Counted from the stretch's first letter, positions 18,238 through 29,082 are shown. The stretch: 64,000 bases of DNA from Streptomyces sp. NWU339 (GCF_003143855.1 NZ_QFRK01000008.1:1-64000), one strand, 5' to 3'. Numbers and translations are program-made. Notes: generated by a model from the sequence alone, not told the origin.

Positions 18238-21075
18238 GTGTCCGTCCTCTCGAAGATCATGCGTGCAGGCGAAGGCAAGATCCTGCGCAAACTGCACCGC
18301 ATCGCGGGCCAGGTCAACTCCATCGAAGAGGACTTCGCCGACCTCTCCGACGCCGAGCTGCGTGCCCTCACCGATGAGTACAAGGAGCGGTACGCCGACG
18401 GTGAGAGCCTGGACGACCTGCTCCCCGAGGCCTTCGCCACCGTCCGCGAGGCCGCCAAGCGCGTCCTGGGCCAGCGCCACTACGACGTGCAGATCATGGG
18501 CGGCGCCGCCCTCCACATGGGTTACGTCGCCGAGATGAAGACCGGTGAGGGCAAGACCCTCGTCGGCACCCTGCCCGCGTACCTGAACGCCCTGTCCGGC
18601 AAGGGCGTCCACATCATCACGGTCAACGACTACCTGGCCGAGCGCGACTCCGAGCTGATGGGCCGCGTCCACAAGTTCCTGGGCCTCGAGGTCGGCTGCA
18701 TCCTGGCCAACATGACGCCGGCCCAGCGCCGCGAGCAGTACAACTGCGACATCACCTACGGCACGAACAACGAGTTCGGTTTCGACTACCTGCGCGACAA
18801 CATGGCGTGGTCCAAGGACGAGCTCGTCCAGCGCGGCCACAACTTCGCCGTCGTCGACGAGGTCGACTCCATCCTCATCGACGAGGCCCGTACGCCGCTG
18901 ATCATCTCCGGCCCGGCCGACCAGGCCACCAAGTGGTACGGCGACTTCGCCAAGCTGGTCAAGCGCCTCAAGCGCGGTGAGGCCGGCAACCCGCTCAAGG
19001 GCATCGAGGAGACCGGCGACTACGAGGTCGACGAGAAGAAGCGCACGGTCGCCATCCACGAGTCCGGGGTCGCCAAGGTCGAGGACTGGCTGGGGATCGA
19101 CAACCTCTACGAGTCGGTCAACACCCCGCTGGTGGGCTACCTGAACAACGCCATCAAGGCCAAGGAGCTCTTCAAGCGCGACAAGGACTACGTGATCATC
19201 GACGACGAGGTCATGATCGTCGACGAGCACACCGGCCGTATCCTCGCCGGCCGCCGCTACAACGAGGGCATGCACCAGGCGATCGAGGCGAAGGAGTCGG
19301 TGCCGATCAAGGACGAGAACCAGACGCTCGCCACGATCACCCTCCAGAACTTCTTCCGCCTCTACAAGCGCCGCGACCACAACGGCAAGGAGCAGCCCGG
19401 TCTGTCCGGCATGACCGGTACGGCGATGACCGAGGCCGCCGAGTTCCACCAGATCTACAAGCTCGGTGTGGTGCCCATCCCGACGAACCGGCCCATGGTC
19501 CGCATGGACCAGTCGGACCTGATCTACCGCACCGAGGTCGCCAAGTTCGAGGCGGTCGTCGACGACATCGAGGAGAAGCACGCCAAGGGTCAGCCGATCC
19601 TCGTGGGCACCACCTCGGTGGAGAAGTCCGAGTACCTCTCGCAGCAGCTCAGCAAGCGCGGCATCCAGCACGAGGTGCTGAACGCCAAGCACCACGAGCG
19701 CGAGGCGACGATCGTCGCCCAGGCGGGTCGCAGGGGCTCCGTGACGGTGGCCACCAACATGGCCGGCCGTGGTACGGACATCAAGCTCGGCGGCAACCCC
19801 GAGGACCTCGCCGAGGCGGAGCTGCGCCAGCACGGGCTCGACCCCGAGGAGCACATCGAGCAGTGGGCGCACGCCCTGCCGGACGCCCTCGCGCGGGCCG
19901 AGGACGCCGTCAAGGCTGAGAAGGACGAGGTCGAGCGGCTCGGCGGGCTCTATGTGCTCGGCACCGAGCGGCACGAGTCGCGGCGGATCGACAACCAGCT
20001 GCGCGGTCGTTCCGGCCGTCAGGGCGACCCCGGCGAGTCCCGCTTCTACCTCTCGCTCGGCGACGACCTGATGCGCCTGTTCAAGGCCCAGATGGTCGAG
20101 CGTGTGATGTCCATGGCGAACGTTCCGGACGACGTGCCGATCGAGAACAAGATGGTCACGCGCGCGATCGCGTCGGCCCAGTCGCAGGTCGAGACGCAGA
20201 ACTTCGAGACCCGTAAGAACGTCTTGAAGTACGACGAAGTCATGAACCGGCAGCGCGAGGTCATCTACGGCGAGCGGCGCCGCGTCCTGGAGGGCGAGGA
20301 CCTGCACGAGCAGATCCACCACTTCATGGACGACACCATCGACGCCTACGTCCAGGCCGAGACGTCCGAGGGCTTCCCCGAGGACTGGGACCTGGACCGG
20401 CTGTGGGGCGCCTTCAAGCAGCTCTACCCGGCGAAGGTCACCGTGGAGGAGCTGGAGGAGGAGGCCGGCGACCGCGCCGGGCTGACGGCCGAGTTCATCG
20501 GTGACTCCATCAAGGAGGACATCCGCAAGCAGTACGAGCAGCGTGAGGAGCAGCTCGGCTCCGAGATCATGCGTGAGCTGGAGCGCCGGGTCGTGCTGTC
20601 GGTCCTGGACCGCAAGTGGCGCGAGCACCTCTACGAGATGGACTACCTCCAGGAGGGCATCGGCCTGCGCGCGATGGCGCAGAAGGACCCGCTGGTCGAG
20701 TACCAGCGCGAGGGCTTCGACATGTTCACCGCGATGATGGACGGCATCAAGGAGGAGTCCGTCGGTTACCTGTTCAACCTGGAGGTCCAGGTCGAGCAGC
20801 AGGTCGAGGAGGTCCCGGTCGAGGAGGCCAAGCCGGAGCCGGTGGTGCAGGACGCGGTGCCCGCGCAGGCGGGTGCCCGCCCGGAGATCCGTGCCAAGGG
20901 GCTCGACGCCCCGCAGCGGCGGAACCTGCACTTCTCCGCGCCGACCGTGGACGGCGAGGGCGGCACCGTCGAGGGCGAGTTCGCCGAGGACGAGCCGGTG
21001 CGCTCCGAGGCCGACGGCCTCACGCGCGCCGAGCGCCGCAAGCAGGCGCGGGGCGGTCGCCGCCGCAAGAAGTGA
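18238..21075 (+). CDS. secA: Preprotein translocase ATPase SecA
   Basis: 945 aa. Motor ATPase of the Sec export pathway, acting at the membrane with SecYEG. Walker [10 protein letters not shown] (about residues 100-108); DEAD-like [14 protein letters not shown]; helicase motifs [19 protein letters not shown] and [11 protein letters not shown]; preprotein cross-linking and helical scaffold domains follow. The C-terminal zinc-binding CxCxSG motif of E. coli SecA is absent; the protein ends with a basic tail, as in other Streptomyces SecA. The GTG start at 18238 (VSVLSKIM) matches orthologues, with AAGGAG about 10 nt upstream. Confidence 0.98.
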   Translation: MSVLSKIMRAGEGKILRKLHRIAGQVNSIEEDFADLSDAELRALTDEYKERYADGESLDDLLPEAFATVREAAKRVLGQRHYDVQIMGGAALHMGYVAEMKTGEGKTLVGTLPAYLNALSGKGVHIITVNDYLAERDSELMGRVHKFLGLEVGCILANMTPAQRREQYNCDITYGTNNEFGFDYLRDNMAWSKDELVQRGHNFAVVDEVDSILIDEARTPLIISGPADQATKWYGDFAKLVKRLKRGEAGNPLKGIEETGDYEVDEKKRTVAIHESGVAKVEDWLGIDNLYESVNTPLVGYLNNAIKAKELFKRDKDYVIIDDEVMIVDEHTGRILAGRRYNEGMHQAIEAKESVPIKDENQTLATITLQNFFRLYKRRDHNGKEQPGLSGMTGTAMTEAAEFHQIYKLGVVPIPTNRPMVRMDQSDLIYRTEVAKFEAVVDDIEEKHAKGQPILVGTTSVEKSEYLSQQLSKRGIQHEVLNAKHHEREATIVAQAGRRGSVTVATNMAGRGTDIKLGGNPEDLAEAELRQHGLDPEEHIEQWAHALPDALARAEDAVKAEKDEVERLGGLYVLGTERHESRRIDNQLRGRSGRQGDPGESRFYLSLGDDLMRLFKAQMVERVMSMANVPDDVPIENKMVTRAIASAQSQVETQNFETRKNVLKYDEVMNRQREVIYGERRRVLEGEDLHEQIHHFMDDTIDAYVQAETSEGFPEDWDLDRLWGAFKQLYPAKVTVEELEEEAGDRAGLTAEFIGDSIKEDIRKQYEQREEQLGSEIMRELERRVVLSVLDRKWREHLYEMDYLQEGIGLRAMAQKDPLVEYQREGFDMFTAMMDGIKEESVGYLFNLEVQVEQQVEEVPVEEAKPEPVVQDAVPAQAGARPEIRAKGLDAPQRRNLHFSAPTVDGEGGTVEGEFAEDEPVRSEADGLTRAERRKQARGGRRRKK

Positions 21076-21141
21076 GCGAGCTGCGAGGCTTCCGGGCCGA
21101 TCGAGCGGTGAGGCTCCGTACGGAGCCGTGAGAGCAGGCGG

Positions 21142-21175
21142 AGGGCCGGGCAGACCCCAGGGGTCGCCCGGCCCT
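21142..21175. terminator. Bidirectional terminator between secA and Rv3235-family gene
   Basis: 10-bp outer stem (AGGGCCGGGC / GCCCGGCCCT) enclosing GACCC / GGGTC, between two convergent genes. Followed by TTC on the plus strand. Confidence 0.8.
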
Positions 21176-21181
21176 TCGGCG

Positions 21182-21829
21182 TCAGCGGTCGTGGGAGCGG
21201 GGTGGGCGGGTACCGCCCAGTTCCACGGCGGTGCAGCGCCAGCGCAGGTCCTGGCCCTGTTCCAGGCGGAATGCCATGGCCCGCAGCCGGTCGCCGGCAC
21301 CGATCCGGGCGAACACCTCGAGCGCGCCCTCGCGGGGAACGTAGTAACCGATGTCCCGCACCACCGGGCGGGTGCCACGGGTGCGCAGCGGACCGCGCTC
21401 GGCGAGGTCCGCCAGTTCGTCGTAGGCGCGGCCCGCGGTGTGCCGGAGCATCGAGTGGACGGGCCGCTGACCGCTCAGGACGGCGAGCAGCAGCTCGGCG
21501 AAGCGGTCGGTGGGACGGGGCTGCGCCGGCCGGGGAGACCGGGGCGCGGGGGCCGGGAGAGCCGGGCGCCGTCGCAGCAGGGCCGTGGCAGTGGCCGTGG
21601 CCGTGGCCATGACCGTCGGCGTGAAGGACGGCGGGCGGTTGTCGGCGGGACGCGTGGACGCCGGGGCGGGTACGGGAGAGGAGCGGCCCCCGCCGGGGGA
21701 CGGGGCGGGGGCGGTGCCTCCCGCGGGGGTGCGCGGCGGGACGGTGCCGCCGGTGGGGCGGCGCGTGTCGCGGCGGCCGGGAGGGCGGGTGCCGGTGCGG
21801 TGCTGAGCCCTGGTCATGACCTTGTTCAC
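21182..21829 (-). CDS. Rv3235-family protein
   Basis: 215 aa. The N-terminal ~110 residues are Pro/Arg/Thr-rich and look disordered. The conserved C-terminal domain begins at DRFAELLLAVLSGQRPVHSM and includes the IGYYVP and RWRCTAVELG patches. The family has no assigned function but is recurrently encoded next to secA in actinobacteria (Rv3235 near secA1 in Mycobacterium). The GTG start at 21829 has GGAG about 4-5 nt upstream; ATG 21817 is an alternative. Confidence 0.83.
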   Translation of the reverse strand: MNKVMTRAQHRTGTRPPGRRDTRRPTGGTVPPRTPAGGTAPAPSPGGGRSSPVPAPASTRPADNRPPSFTPTVMATATATATALLRRRPALPAPAPRSPRPAQPRPTDRFAELLLAVLSGQRPVHSMLRHTAGRAYDELADLAERGPLRTRGTRPVVRDIGYYVPREGALEVFARIGAGDRLRAMAFRLEQGQDLRWRCTAVELGGTRPPRSHDR

Positions 21830-22179
21830 GGGACTCCGTTCGACGGGCCGGGAGTCGCCGTCGGCCGGGGGACCGAGGCGATACCGGGCAGTAACTTCGG
21901 GGTTGGGGATCTTGTACGGGGCGGTGGAGTGCGGCGGCAAGGCGCCGTGAACCGTGTCGGGGCGGCGGCGGAATTCACTTATCCGAGTGAATGGCGGCCC
22001 CTCGGCCCCGTACTGGAGCGGGCGCACCGGGTGAATTCCGGGCTCGGGGTGGACGCGGCCCAGGAGGTGGGCAGGGACCCGATGGGGGACGCCCGCACGT
22101 ATCCTGAAGGCCCAGCCGGCCGGGTGCGACCACCCCTCGACGGAACGCCGGCGGACCTCCGACCACGAAAGCGGCCGAC
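21830..22179. promoter_or_regulatory. Divergent intergenic region with a 7-7 inverted repeat
   Basis: 350 bp between the Rv3235-family gene and the DUF6912 gene. It contains ATTCACT (21973-21979) and AGTGAAT (21986-21992), a perfect 7-bp dyad with a 6-nt centre in the only A/T-rich patch of the region, which is a credible operator. A further GTGAATTC lies at 22031-22038. No other feature is seen. Confidence 0.5.
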
Positions 22180-22680
22180 ATGCGCGTCTACGTCCCCCTC
22201 ACCCTCCCGGGACTCGCCGAGGCGTACCGGACGGGTGAGCTGGGCCCGGGACCGTTCGCCGCCCACGGTGTGACGCCCGCGCTGCGCGAGTGGTACCGCT
22301 CCGACGACGTCGAGGAGCTGGAGTACGCGGCACTGGGCGGTGCCGCGCTGGCCTCGTTGCGGCTGCTGGCGGCGGACACCGCGGCGCCGCGGCGCCGGGT
22401 CGTGGTCGCCGTGGACGTGCCCGACCGGGCGGTCTCGGCCGATCCGGTCCCCGGCCCCGGTGCGGTGCGGGTCGACGGACCCGTCCGGCTGGACAGGGCG
22501 GCGGCGGTGCACGTGGACGCTCAGGACGCGGAGGCGGACGTGGCGTCGGCTGCGGACGCGCTGCCGGCCGCGGACGGCGGGGACGGGAACGCCCAGTCCG
22601 CCGTGGACGGGGCGGAGGACCACGAACTGCTGTGGTACGCCACCCAGGAGATCCCGAACCTGCTGGGCCCGACGGCTTAG
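22180..22680 (+). CDS. DUF6912 family protein
   Basis: 166 aa, soluble and acidic. Starts MRVYVPLTLPGLAEAYRTGELG and ends with ELLWYATQEIPNLL, both conserved in actinobacterial DUF6912 members of unknown function. The middle (residues 95-145) is Ala/Asp-rich and variable. ATG 22180. Confidence 0.8.
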   Translation: MRVYVPLTLPGLAEAYRTGELGPGPFAAHGVTPALREWYRSDDVEELEYAALGGAALASLRLLAADTAAPRRRVVVAVDVPDRAVSADPVPGPGAVRVDGPVRLDRAAAVHVDAQDAEADVASAADALPAADGGDGNAQSAVDGAEDHELLWYATQEIPNLLGPTA

Positions 22681-22966
22681 GGCCCGTCCGGCGGAGCAGG
22701 GCGCAGGAAACCGGCGGTGCCTTGTCAGCGCGGGTGGGCGGGGGCGAGGGGGTGCTCCCGCTTGAGCGCAGCCGAGGGTTGCGGGGAGCGTGCAGCCGCA
22801 CGGTGGAGGAGGGCGTCGACGCGATGGGGTCCTCCCTTCCCGGGCTCGTCGAGAGCTCGGGGGAGCCGGTGAGTGACGACAACGCCGCTGGGGGTCCCCC
22901 TGCTCGAAGAGTTTGGGGGAGGGTGTGCCAGGCCCCGCGTCTGCGGCATGAGACGTCGGGCAGGCC
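22680..22966. repeat. Intergenic palindromic element, copy C
   Basis: Starts at the DUF6912 stop codon with GGGCCCGTCCGGCG and ends with the imperfect complement CGTCGGGCAGGCCC. It contains two copies of the core hairpin motif, near 22745-22785 (TTGAGCGCAGCCGAGGG) and near 22890-22922 (CTGCTCGAAGAGTTTGGGGG). It shares termini and core with elements at 51082-51293 and 60111-60293. The remainder of the gap up to 23020 shows nothing. Confidence 0.6.
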
Positions 22967-23020
22967 CCGAGGGCCGAGTCGGCGGCCCGGTTGTCAGTGC
23001 CGGCGGGTACTTTTTCTTCC

Positions 23021-23686
23021 ATGGGGATGCACACGGACGCGCACATCGTCTGGGACTGGAACGGCACGCTGTTCCACGACGTCGACGCGGTCATCGGCGC
23101 GACGAACGCGGCCTTCGCCGAGCTGGGCCTGGAGCCGCTCACGCTGGAGCGGTACCGGGAGCTGTACTGCGTGCCGGTGCCGAAGTTCTACGAGCGGCTG
23201 ATGGGGCGGCTGCCGAGCGGGGCCGAGTGGGAGCTGATGGACGCGACCTTCCACCGGTACTACTCCGAACACCGGGTGCGGTGCGCGCTCGCCGAGGGCG
23301 CGGCCGAGCTGCTGGCGCAGTGGTCGGAGGCGGGGCGCAGTCAGTCCATCCTCAGCATGTACGGGCACGACGACCTCGTGCCGCTGGTCCGGGGCTTCGG
23401 CATCGAGCCGCACTTCATACGCGTCGACGGGCGGTCCGGGCCGTCCGGCGGAGGCAAGTCGGAGCACATGGTGCGCCACCTCCGCGCGCTGACCGACATC
23501 GACCCGGCGCGTACGGTGGTGATCGGGGACGCCGCCGACGACGCGCTGGCCGCCCGGCGCGTGGGGGCGAAAGCCGTGCTCTACACCGGCGGTTCGCACA
23601 GTCGGGCCAGCCTCGAAGCGGTCGGGGTGCCGGTGGTGGACACGCTGGCGGAGGCCGTCGCGGAAGCGGAACGCCTGGCCGGCTGA
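23021..23686 (+). CDS. HAD-family hydrolase (phosphoglycolate phosphatase-like)
   Basis: 221 aa. HAD motif I is VWDWNGTLFHD, the variant with Trp-Asn in place of Leu-Asp-Gly as used by Gph-like enzymes; motif III Lys is in GGGKSEH; motif IV is VIGDAADD. The alpha-helical cap (residues 25-90) places it in HAD subfamily I. Substrate unknown. ATG 23021 is chosen; ATG 23027 is possible, and no good ribosome site discriminates them. Confidence 0.85.
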   Translation: MGMHTDAHIVWDWNGTLFHDVDAVIGATNAAFAELGLEPLTLERYRELYCVPVPKFYERLMGRLPSGAEWELMDATFHRYYSEHRVRCALAEGAAELLAQWSEAGRSQSILSMYGHDDLVPLVRGFGIEPHFIRVDGRSGPSGGGKSEHMVRHLRALTDIDPARTVVIGDAADDALAARRVGAKAVLYTGGSHSRASLEAVGVPVVDTLAEAVAEAERLAG

Positions 23687-24156
23687 CCGCCGGGCCCGCG
23701 CACGCAGCACTGAGCACCGCAGGCGCGCACTGTGCAGAACGTCCAAGTTCCACCCTGTGTTTTGTACACATACGGCTCATGACGGGCCCCCTGCGGGGGG
23801 CGATAGCCTGGGTGGCGTGATCAGCGCGATAGCTCGCGGGGGCCTCGCCGTCCCCGCCGTGCGCCCGGAGAGCACGGACGACAGCCGTGGCCGGGCGGGG
23901 CTCGCTGGTCCTCGCGGGCGGGAGAGGACCCGAAGGGTTCCAGGGGCGCGCGGCACTCCCCGGGTACGGACGCGGAAGAGAGCAGCGTCACACCCGGCGG
24001 GCGCGTCGAAGTTGGCAGAGAAGCCCCCGCTCGTCTCATCTTGCGGCATAGCGTCGGAACGGACCGGACACCCCGCGTCGTACCACCGCACCGCAAGCGC
24101 GGAGACCGTACTTCCTTCTACGTCACGCAATGGCGCGCGACAGGAGTCAGAGGACA
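23687..24156. other. Long leader region upstream of NAD-glutamate dehydrogenase
   Basis: 470 bp without a supported gene; the open frames in it are not coding-like. An A/T-rich patch near 23755-23780 (TGTGTTTTGTACACA) and a GGGCCCCCTGCGGGGGGC hairpin at 23784-23801 are the only notable structures. It probably holds the promoter and a long 5' UTR of the dehydrogenase gene. Confidence 0.45.
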
Positions 24157-27100
24157 ATGCAGACCAAGCTGGACGAAGCAAAGGCCGAGCTGCTCGAAAA
24201 GGCCGCCCGGGTAGCTGAGAACAGCCCGGCCGGCGGGAAACTGCCGACCGGGACGACGGACAAGGGCATGCCCGACCGGGACACCGTGCTCGCGTTCCTC
24301 CAGCGCTACTACCTGCACACCGCCCCGGAGGACCTCCTCGGCCGCGACCCGGTCGACGTCTTCGGAGCCGCCGTCGCGCACTTCCGGCTGGCCGAGAACC
24401 GTCCCCAGGGCACGGCCAACGTCAAGGTCCACACCCCGACCGTCGAGGAGAATGGCTGGACCTGCAGCCACTCCGTCGTCGAGGTGGTCACCGACGACAT
24501 GCCCTTCCTCGTGGACTCCGTCACCAACGAGCTGACCCGTCAGGGCCGGGGCATCCACGTCGTCATCCACCCGCAGATCGTGGTCCGCCGCGACCTCACC
24601 GGGCAGCTGATCGAGGTGCTCGCCACCCCGCCCGCCGACGACCTCCCGCACGACGCCCACACCGAGTCCTGGATCCACGTCGAGATCGACCGCGAGACCG
24701 ACCGCGGCGACCTCAAGCAGATCACCGCCGACCTGCTGCGCGTCCTGTCCGACGTCCGCGAGGCCGTCGAGGACTGGGGCAAGATGCGGCAGGCCGCCAT
24801 CGGACTGGCCGAGGGGCTGCCCGACGAACCCGCCCCCGGGGACGTGCCGGGGCAGCAGGTCGAGGAGGCCCGGGAACTGCTGCGCTGGCTCGCCGACGAC
24901 CACTTCACCTTCCTCGGCTACCGCGAGTACCAGCTGCGCGACGACGACTCCCTCGGCGCCCTCCCCGGCACCGGTCTGGGCATCCTGCGTGCCGACCCGC
25001 ACCACGCCACCCCGGAGGGCCATCCGGTCAGCCCCTCCTTCGAGCGGCTGCCCGCCGACGCCCGGGCCAAGGCGCGCGAGCACAAGCTGCTCGTGCTGAC
25101 CAAGGCCAACAGCCGGGCCACCGTGCACCGGCCGTCGTACCTGGACTACATCGGCGTCAAGAAGTTCGACGCCGACGGCAACGTCGTCGGTGAGCGCCGC
25201 TTCCTCGGACTGTTCTCCTCCGCCGCCTACACCGAGTCCGTCCGCCGGGTCCCGGTGATCCGCCGCAAGGTCGAGGAGGTCCTCGAGCGGGCCGGCTTCT
25301 CGCCGCACAGCCACGACGGGCGCGACCTGCTGCAGATCCTGGAGACCTACCCGCGCGACGAGCTCTTCCAGACCCCGGTCGGCGAGCTCCAGGCCATCGC
25401 CACCTCGGTGCTCTACCTCCAGGAGCGCCGCCGCCTGCGGCTCTACCTGCGCCAGGACGAGTACGGGCGCTACTACTCCGCCCTCGTCTACCTCCCGCGC
25501 GACCGCTACACCACCGGGGTGCGCCTGAGGATCATCGACATCCTCAAGGAGGAGCTCGGCGGCGTCAGCGTCGACTTCACCGCCTGGAACACCGAGTCGA
25601 TCCTCTCCCGGCTGCACTTCGTGGTCCGTGTCCCGCAGGGCACCGAGCTGCTCCAGCTGTCCGACACCGACAAGGAGCGCATCGAGGCCCGCCTGGTCGA
25701 GGCCGCCCGCTCCTGGGCCGACGGCTTCGGCGAGGCACTCACCGCAGAGCTGGGCGAGGAGCGCGCCGCCGAACTGCTGCGCCGCTACGCGGGCGCCTTC
25801 ACCGAGGGCTACAAGGCCGACCACCCCCCTCGCAGCGCCGTCGCCGACATCGTCCGGCTGGAACAGCTCGACCAGGAGAAGAACTTCGAGCTCAGCCTGT
25901 ACGAGCCGGTGGGCGCGGCCCCCGGGGAGCGCCGCTTCAAGATCTACCGCCAGGGCGAGGCCGTCTCCCTGTCCGCCGTGCTGCCCGTGCTCCAGCGGCT
26001 CGGCGTCGAGGTCGTCGACGAGCGGCCCTACGAGCTGCGCCGCGCCGACCGCAGCGTCGCCTGGATCTACGACTTCGGACTGCGGATGCCCAAGGTGTCC
26101 GACGCCGAACACCTCGGGGACGACGCCCGTGAGCGGTTCCAGGACGCCTTCGCCGCGACCTGGACCGGCCAGGCGGAGAACGACGGCTTCAACGCCCTCG
26201 TGCTGAGCGCCGGGCTGGACTGGCGGCAGGCGACGGTACTGCGCGCGTACGCTAAGTACCTGCGCCAGGCCGGCTCCACGTTCAGCCAGGACTACATGGA
26301 GGACACCCTCCGCAACAACATCCACACCACCCGGCTGCTCGTCTCCCTGTTCGAGGCGCGGCTGTCGCCGGAGCGGCAGGGCGCCGGGTTCGAGCTGCTG
26401 GACGCCCTGCTGGAGGAGATCGACGCCGCCCTCGACCAGGTCGCCTCGCTCGACGAGGACCGCATCCTGCGCTCCTTCCTCACCGTGATCAAGGCGACGC
26501 TGCGCACCAACTTCTTCCAGCAGTCGAGCGACGGCCGCCCGCACGACTACATCTCCATGAAGTTCGACCCGCAGGCCATCCCCGACCTGCCGGCGCCGCG
26601 TCCGGCGTTCGAGATCTGGGTGTACTCGCCGAGGGTCGAGGGCGTGCACATGCGCTACGGCAAGGTCGCGCGCGGCGGCCTGCGCTGGTCGGACCGCCGG
26701 GAGGACTTCCGCACCGAGATCCTCGGCCTGGTCAAGGCGCAGATGGTGAAGAACACCGTCATCGTGCCGGTCGGCGCCAAGGGCGGCTTCGTCGCCAAGC
26801 AGCTGCCCGACCCGTCCGTGGACCGCGACGCCTGGATGGCCGAGGGCGTCGCCTCCTACAAGACGTTCATCTCGGCGCTGCTCGACATCACCGACAACAT
26901 GGTGGCCGGCCAGGTCGTGCCCCCGGTGGACGTCGTCCGGCACGACGGGGACGACAACTACCTCGTCGTCGCGGCCGACAAGGGCACCGCGCGGTTCTCG
27001 GACATCGCCAACGAGGTCGCCGAGTCCTACGACTTCTGGCTCGGCGACGCCTTCGCCTCCGGCGGCAGCGCCGGATACGACCACAAGGGCATGGGCATCA

Positions 27101-29082
27101 CCGCCCGCGGCGCCTGGGAGTCCGTCAAGCGGCACTTCCGGGAGCTGGGCGTGGACACCCAGAGCCAGGAGTTCACGGCCGTCGGCATCGGTGACATGTC
27201 CGGTGACGTGTTCGGCAACGGCATGCTGCGCAGCGAACACATCCGGCTGGTCGCCGCCTTCGACCACCGGCACATCTTCATCGACCCGAACCCGGACGCG
27301 GCCGTCGGCTACGCCGAGCGCCGCCGCCTGTTCGAGCTGCCGCGCAGCTCCTGGGCGGACTACGACCCCGACCTGCTGTCGGCCGGCGGCGGGGTGTTCC
27401 CGCGCAGCGCCAAGTCCATCCCGGTCAACGCCCAGATCCGCGAGGCCCTCGGCCTCGACGAGAGCGTCACCAAGGCGACCCCGGCCGACCTGATGAAGGC
27501 GATCCTCAAGGCGCCGGTGGACCTGCTGTGGAACGGCGGCATCGGTACGTACGTCAAGGCGTCCACCGAGTCCAACGCGGACGTCGGGGACAAGGCCAAC
27601 GACGCGATCCGCGTCGACGGCAAGGACCTGCGGGTCGCCGTCGTCGGCGAGGGCGGCAACCTGGGCTTCACCCAGCTCGGCCGGATCGAGGTCGCGCTGC
27701 ACGGCGGCCGGATCAACACCGACGCCATCGACAACAGCGCGGGCGTGGACACCTCCGACCACGAGGTGAACATCAAGATCCTGCTCAACGGCCTGGTCGC
27801 GGACGGCGACATGACGGTCAAGCAGCGCAACAAGCTGCTCGCCTCGATGACCGACGAGGTCGGCCGGATGGTGTTGCGCACCAACTACGCGCAGAACACC
27901 GCCATCGCCAACGCCCTGGCCCAGTCCAAGGACATGCTCCACGCCCAGCAACGCTTCCTGAAGCACCTGGTGCGCGAGGGCCACCTCGACCGGGCCCTGG
28001 AGTTCCTGCCCACCGACCGCCAGATCCGCGAGCGGCTGGCCGCCGGGCAGGGCCTGACCGGCCCGGAGACGGCCGTCCTGCTGGCGTACACGAAGATCAC
28101 GGTCGCCGAGGAGCTGCTGAGCACCTCGCTGCCCGACGACCCGTACCTCAAGACCCTGCTGCACGCGTACTTCCCGACCCCGCTGCGCGAGCAGTTCCTC
28201 GACCGGATCGACAACCACCCGCTGCGCCGCGAGATCACCACGACCGTCCTGGTCAACGACACGGTCAACACGGGCGGTACGACGTACCTGCACCGGATGC
28301 GCGAGGAGACGGGCGCGTCGCTGGAGGAGATCGTCCGGGCCCAGACCGCGGCCCGCGCGATCTTCCGTTCCGCCCTGGTGTGGGACGGCGTCGAGGAGCT
28401 CGACAACAAGGTCGACGCGGACGTCCAGACCCGGATCCGGCTGCACTCGCGGCGGCTGGTGGAGCGCGGCACGCGCTGGCTGCTCAACAACCGGCCGCAG
28501 CCGCTGGAGCTCGAGGAGACGGTGACGTTCTTCGCCGAGCGCGTCGAGCAGGTCTGGTCGCAGCTGCCCAAGCTGCTGCGCGGCGCGGACCTGGAGTGGT
28601 TCCAGAAGATCCACGACGAGCTGACGGGCGTCGGCGTCCCCGGCGAACTCGCCACCCGCGTGGCCGGCTTCTCCTCCGCGTTCGCGGCGATCGACATCGT
28701 CTCGGTGGCCGACCGCCTGGGCAAGGAGCCGCTGGACGTCGCCGAGGTGTACTACGACCTCGCCGACCGGCTGCGCATCACCCAGCTGATGGACAGGATC
28801 AGCGAGCTGCCCCGCGTGGACCGCTGGCAGTCCATGGCCCGCGCGGCGATCCGCGAGGACCTGTACGCGGCGCACGCGGCGGTGACGGCCGAGGTGCTGG
28901 CGGCGGGCAACGGCACGGCGACACCGCAGCAGCGGTTCCAGGCGTGGGAGGCGAAGAACGAGGCCATCCTCGGCCGGGCCCGCACCACCCTGGAGGAGAT
29001 CCGCAGCTCGGAGACGTTCGACCTGGCCAACCTGTCCGTGGCGATGCGGACGATGCGGACGCTGCTGCGCACGCACTCGTAG
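24157..29082 (+). CDS. NAD-specific glutamate dehydrogenase, large (~180 kDa) type
   Basis: 1641 aa. Catalyses oxidative deamination of glutamate to 2-oxoglutarate with NAD, mainly catabolic, in the cytoplasm. Matches the L_180 family first described in Streptomyces clavuligerus. A long N-terminal half contains ACT-like regulatory segments; the catalytic core in the second half has GAKGGFV (active-site Lys), DMSGDVFGNGML and GEGGNLGFTQLGR in the nucleotide-binding domain; a long helical C-terminus follows. ATG 24157 with AGAGG 4 nt upstream; a frame-consistent ATG at 24130 lacks conservation. Ends before a strong terminator; single-gene transcript. Confidence 0.96.
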   Translation: MQTKLDEAKAELLEKAARVAENSPAGGKLPTGTTDKGMPDRDTVLAFLQRYYLHTAPEDLLGRDPVDVFGAAVAHFRLAENRPQGTANVKVHTPTVEENGWTCSHSVVEVVTDDMPFLVDSVTNELTRQGRGIHVVIHPQIVVRRDLTGQLIEVLATPPADDLPHDAHTESWIHVEIDRETDRGDLKQITADLLRVLSDVREAVEDWGKMRQAAIGLAEGLPDEPAPGDVPGQQVEEARELLRWLADDHFTFLGYREYQLRDDDSLGALPGTGLGILRADPHHATPEGHPVSPSFERLPADARAKAREHKLLVLTKANSRATVHRPSYLDYIGVKKFDADGNVVGERRFLGLFSSAAYTESVRRVPVIRRKVEEVLERAGFSPHSHDGRDLLQILETYPRDELFQTPVGELQAIATSVLYLQERRRLRLYLRQDEYGRYYSALVYLPRDRYTTGVRLRIIDILKEELGGVSVDFTAWNTESILSRLHFVVRVPQGTELLQLSDTDKERIEARLVEAARSWADGFGEALTAELGEERAAELLRRYAGAFTEGYKADHPPRSAVADIVRLEQLDQEKNFELSLYEPVGAAPGERRFKIYRQGEAVSLSAVLPVLQRLGVEVVDERPYELRRADRSVAWIYDFGLRMPKVSDAEHLGDDARERFQDAFAATWTGQAENDGFNALVLSAGLDWRQATVLRAYAKYLRQAGSTFSQDYMEDTLRNNIHTTRLLVSLFEARLSPERQGAGFELLDALLEEIDAALDQVASLDEDRILRSFLTVIKATLRTNFFQQSSDGRPHDYISMKFDPQAIPDLPAPRPAFEIWVYSPRVEGVHMRYGKVARGGLRWSDRREDFRTEILGLVKAQMVKNTVIVPVGAKGGFVAKQLPDPSVDRDAWMAEGVASYKTFISALLDITDNMVAGQVVPPVDVVRHDGDDNYLVVAADKGTARFSDIANEVAESYDFWLGDAFASGGSAGYDHKGMGITARGAWESVKRHFRELGVDTQSQEFTAVGIGDMSGDVFGNGMLRSEHIRLVAAFDHRHIFIDPNPDAAVGYAERRRLFELPRSSWADYDPDLLSAGGGVFPRSAKSIPVNAQIREALGLDESVTKATPADLMKAILKAPVDLLWNGGIGTYVKASTESNADVGDKANDAIRVDGKDLRVAVVGEGGNLGFTQLGRIEVALHGGRINTDAIDNSAGVDTSDHEVNIKILLNGLVADGDMTVKQRNKLLASMTDEVGRMVLRTNYAQNTAIANALAQSKDMLHAQQRFLKHLVREGHLDRALEFLPTDRQIRERLAAGQGLTGPETAVLLAYTKITVAEELLSTSLPDDPYLKTLLHAYFPTPLREQFLDRIDNHPLRREITTTVLVNDTVNTGGTTYLHRMREETGASLEEIVRAQTAARAIFRSALVWDGVEELDNKVDADVQTRIRLHSRRLVERGTRWLLNNRPQPLELEETVTFFAERVEQVWSQLPKLLRGADLEWFQKIHDELTGVGVPGELATRVAGFSSAFAAIDIVSVADRLGKEPLDVAEVYYDLADRLRITQLMDRISELPRVDRWQSMARAAIREDLYAAHAAVTAEVLAAGNGTATPQQRFQAWEAKNEAILGRARTTLEEIRSSETFDLANLSVAMRTMRTLLRTHS

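Noticed and set aside
18022..21378. 1118-codon antisense frame across secA
   Set aside because: Shadow of a highly conserved gene; low-complexity translation.
24130..24156. Upstream ATG for the glutamate dehydrogenase
   Set aside because: The ATG at 24157 has a proper AGAGG spacing and starts the conserved MQTKLDEAKAE; the extra nine residues look like leader.
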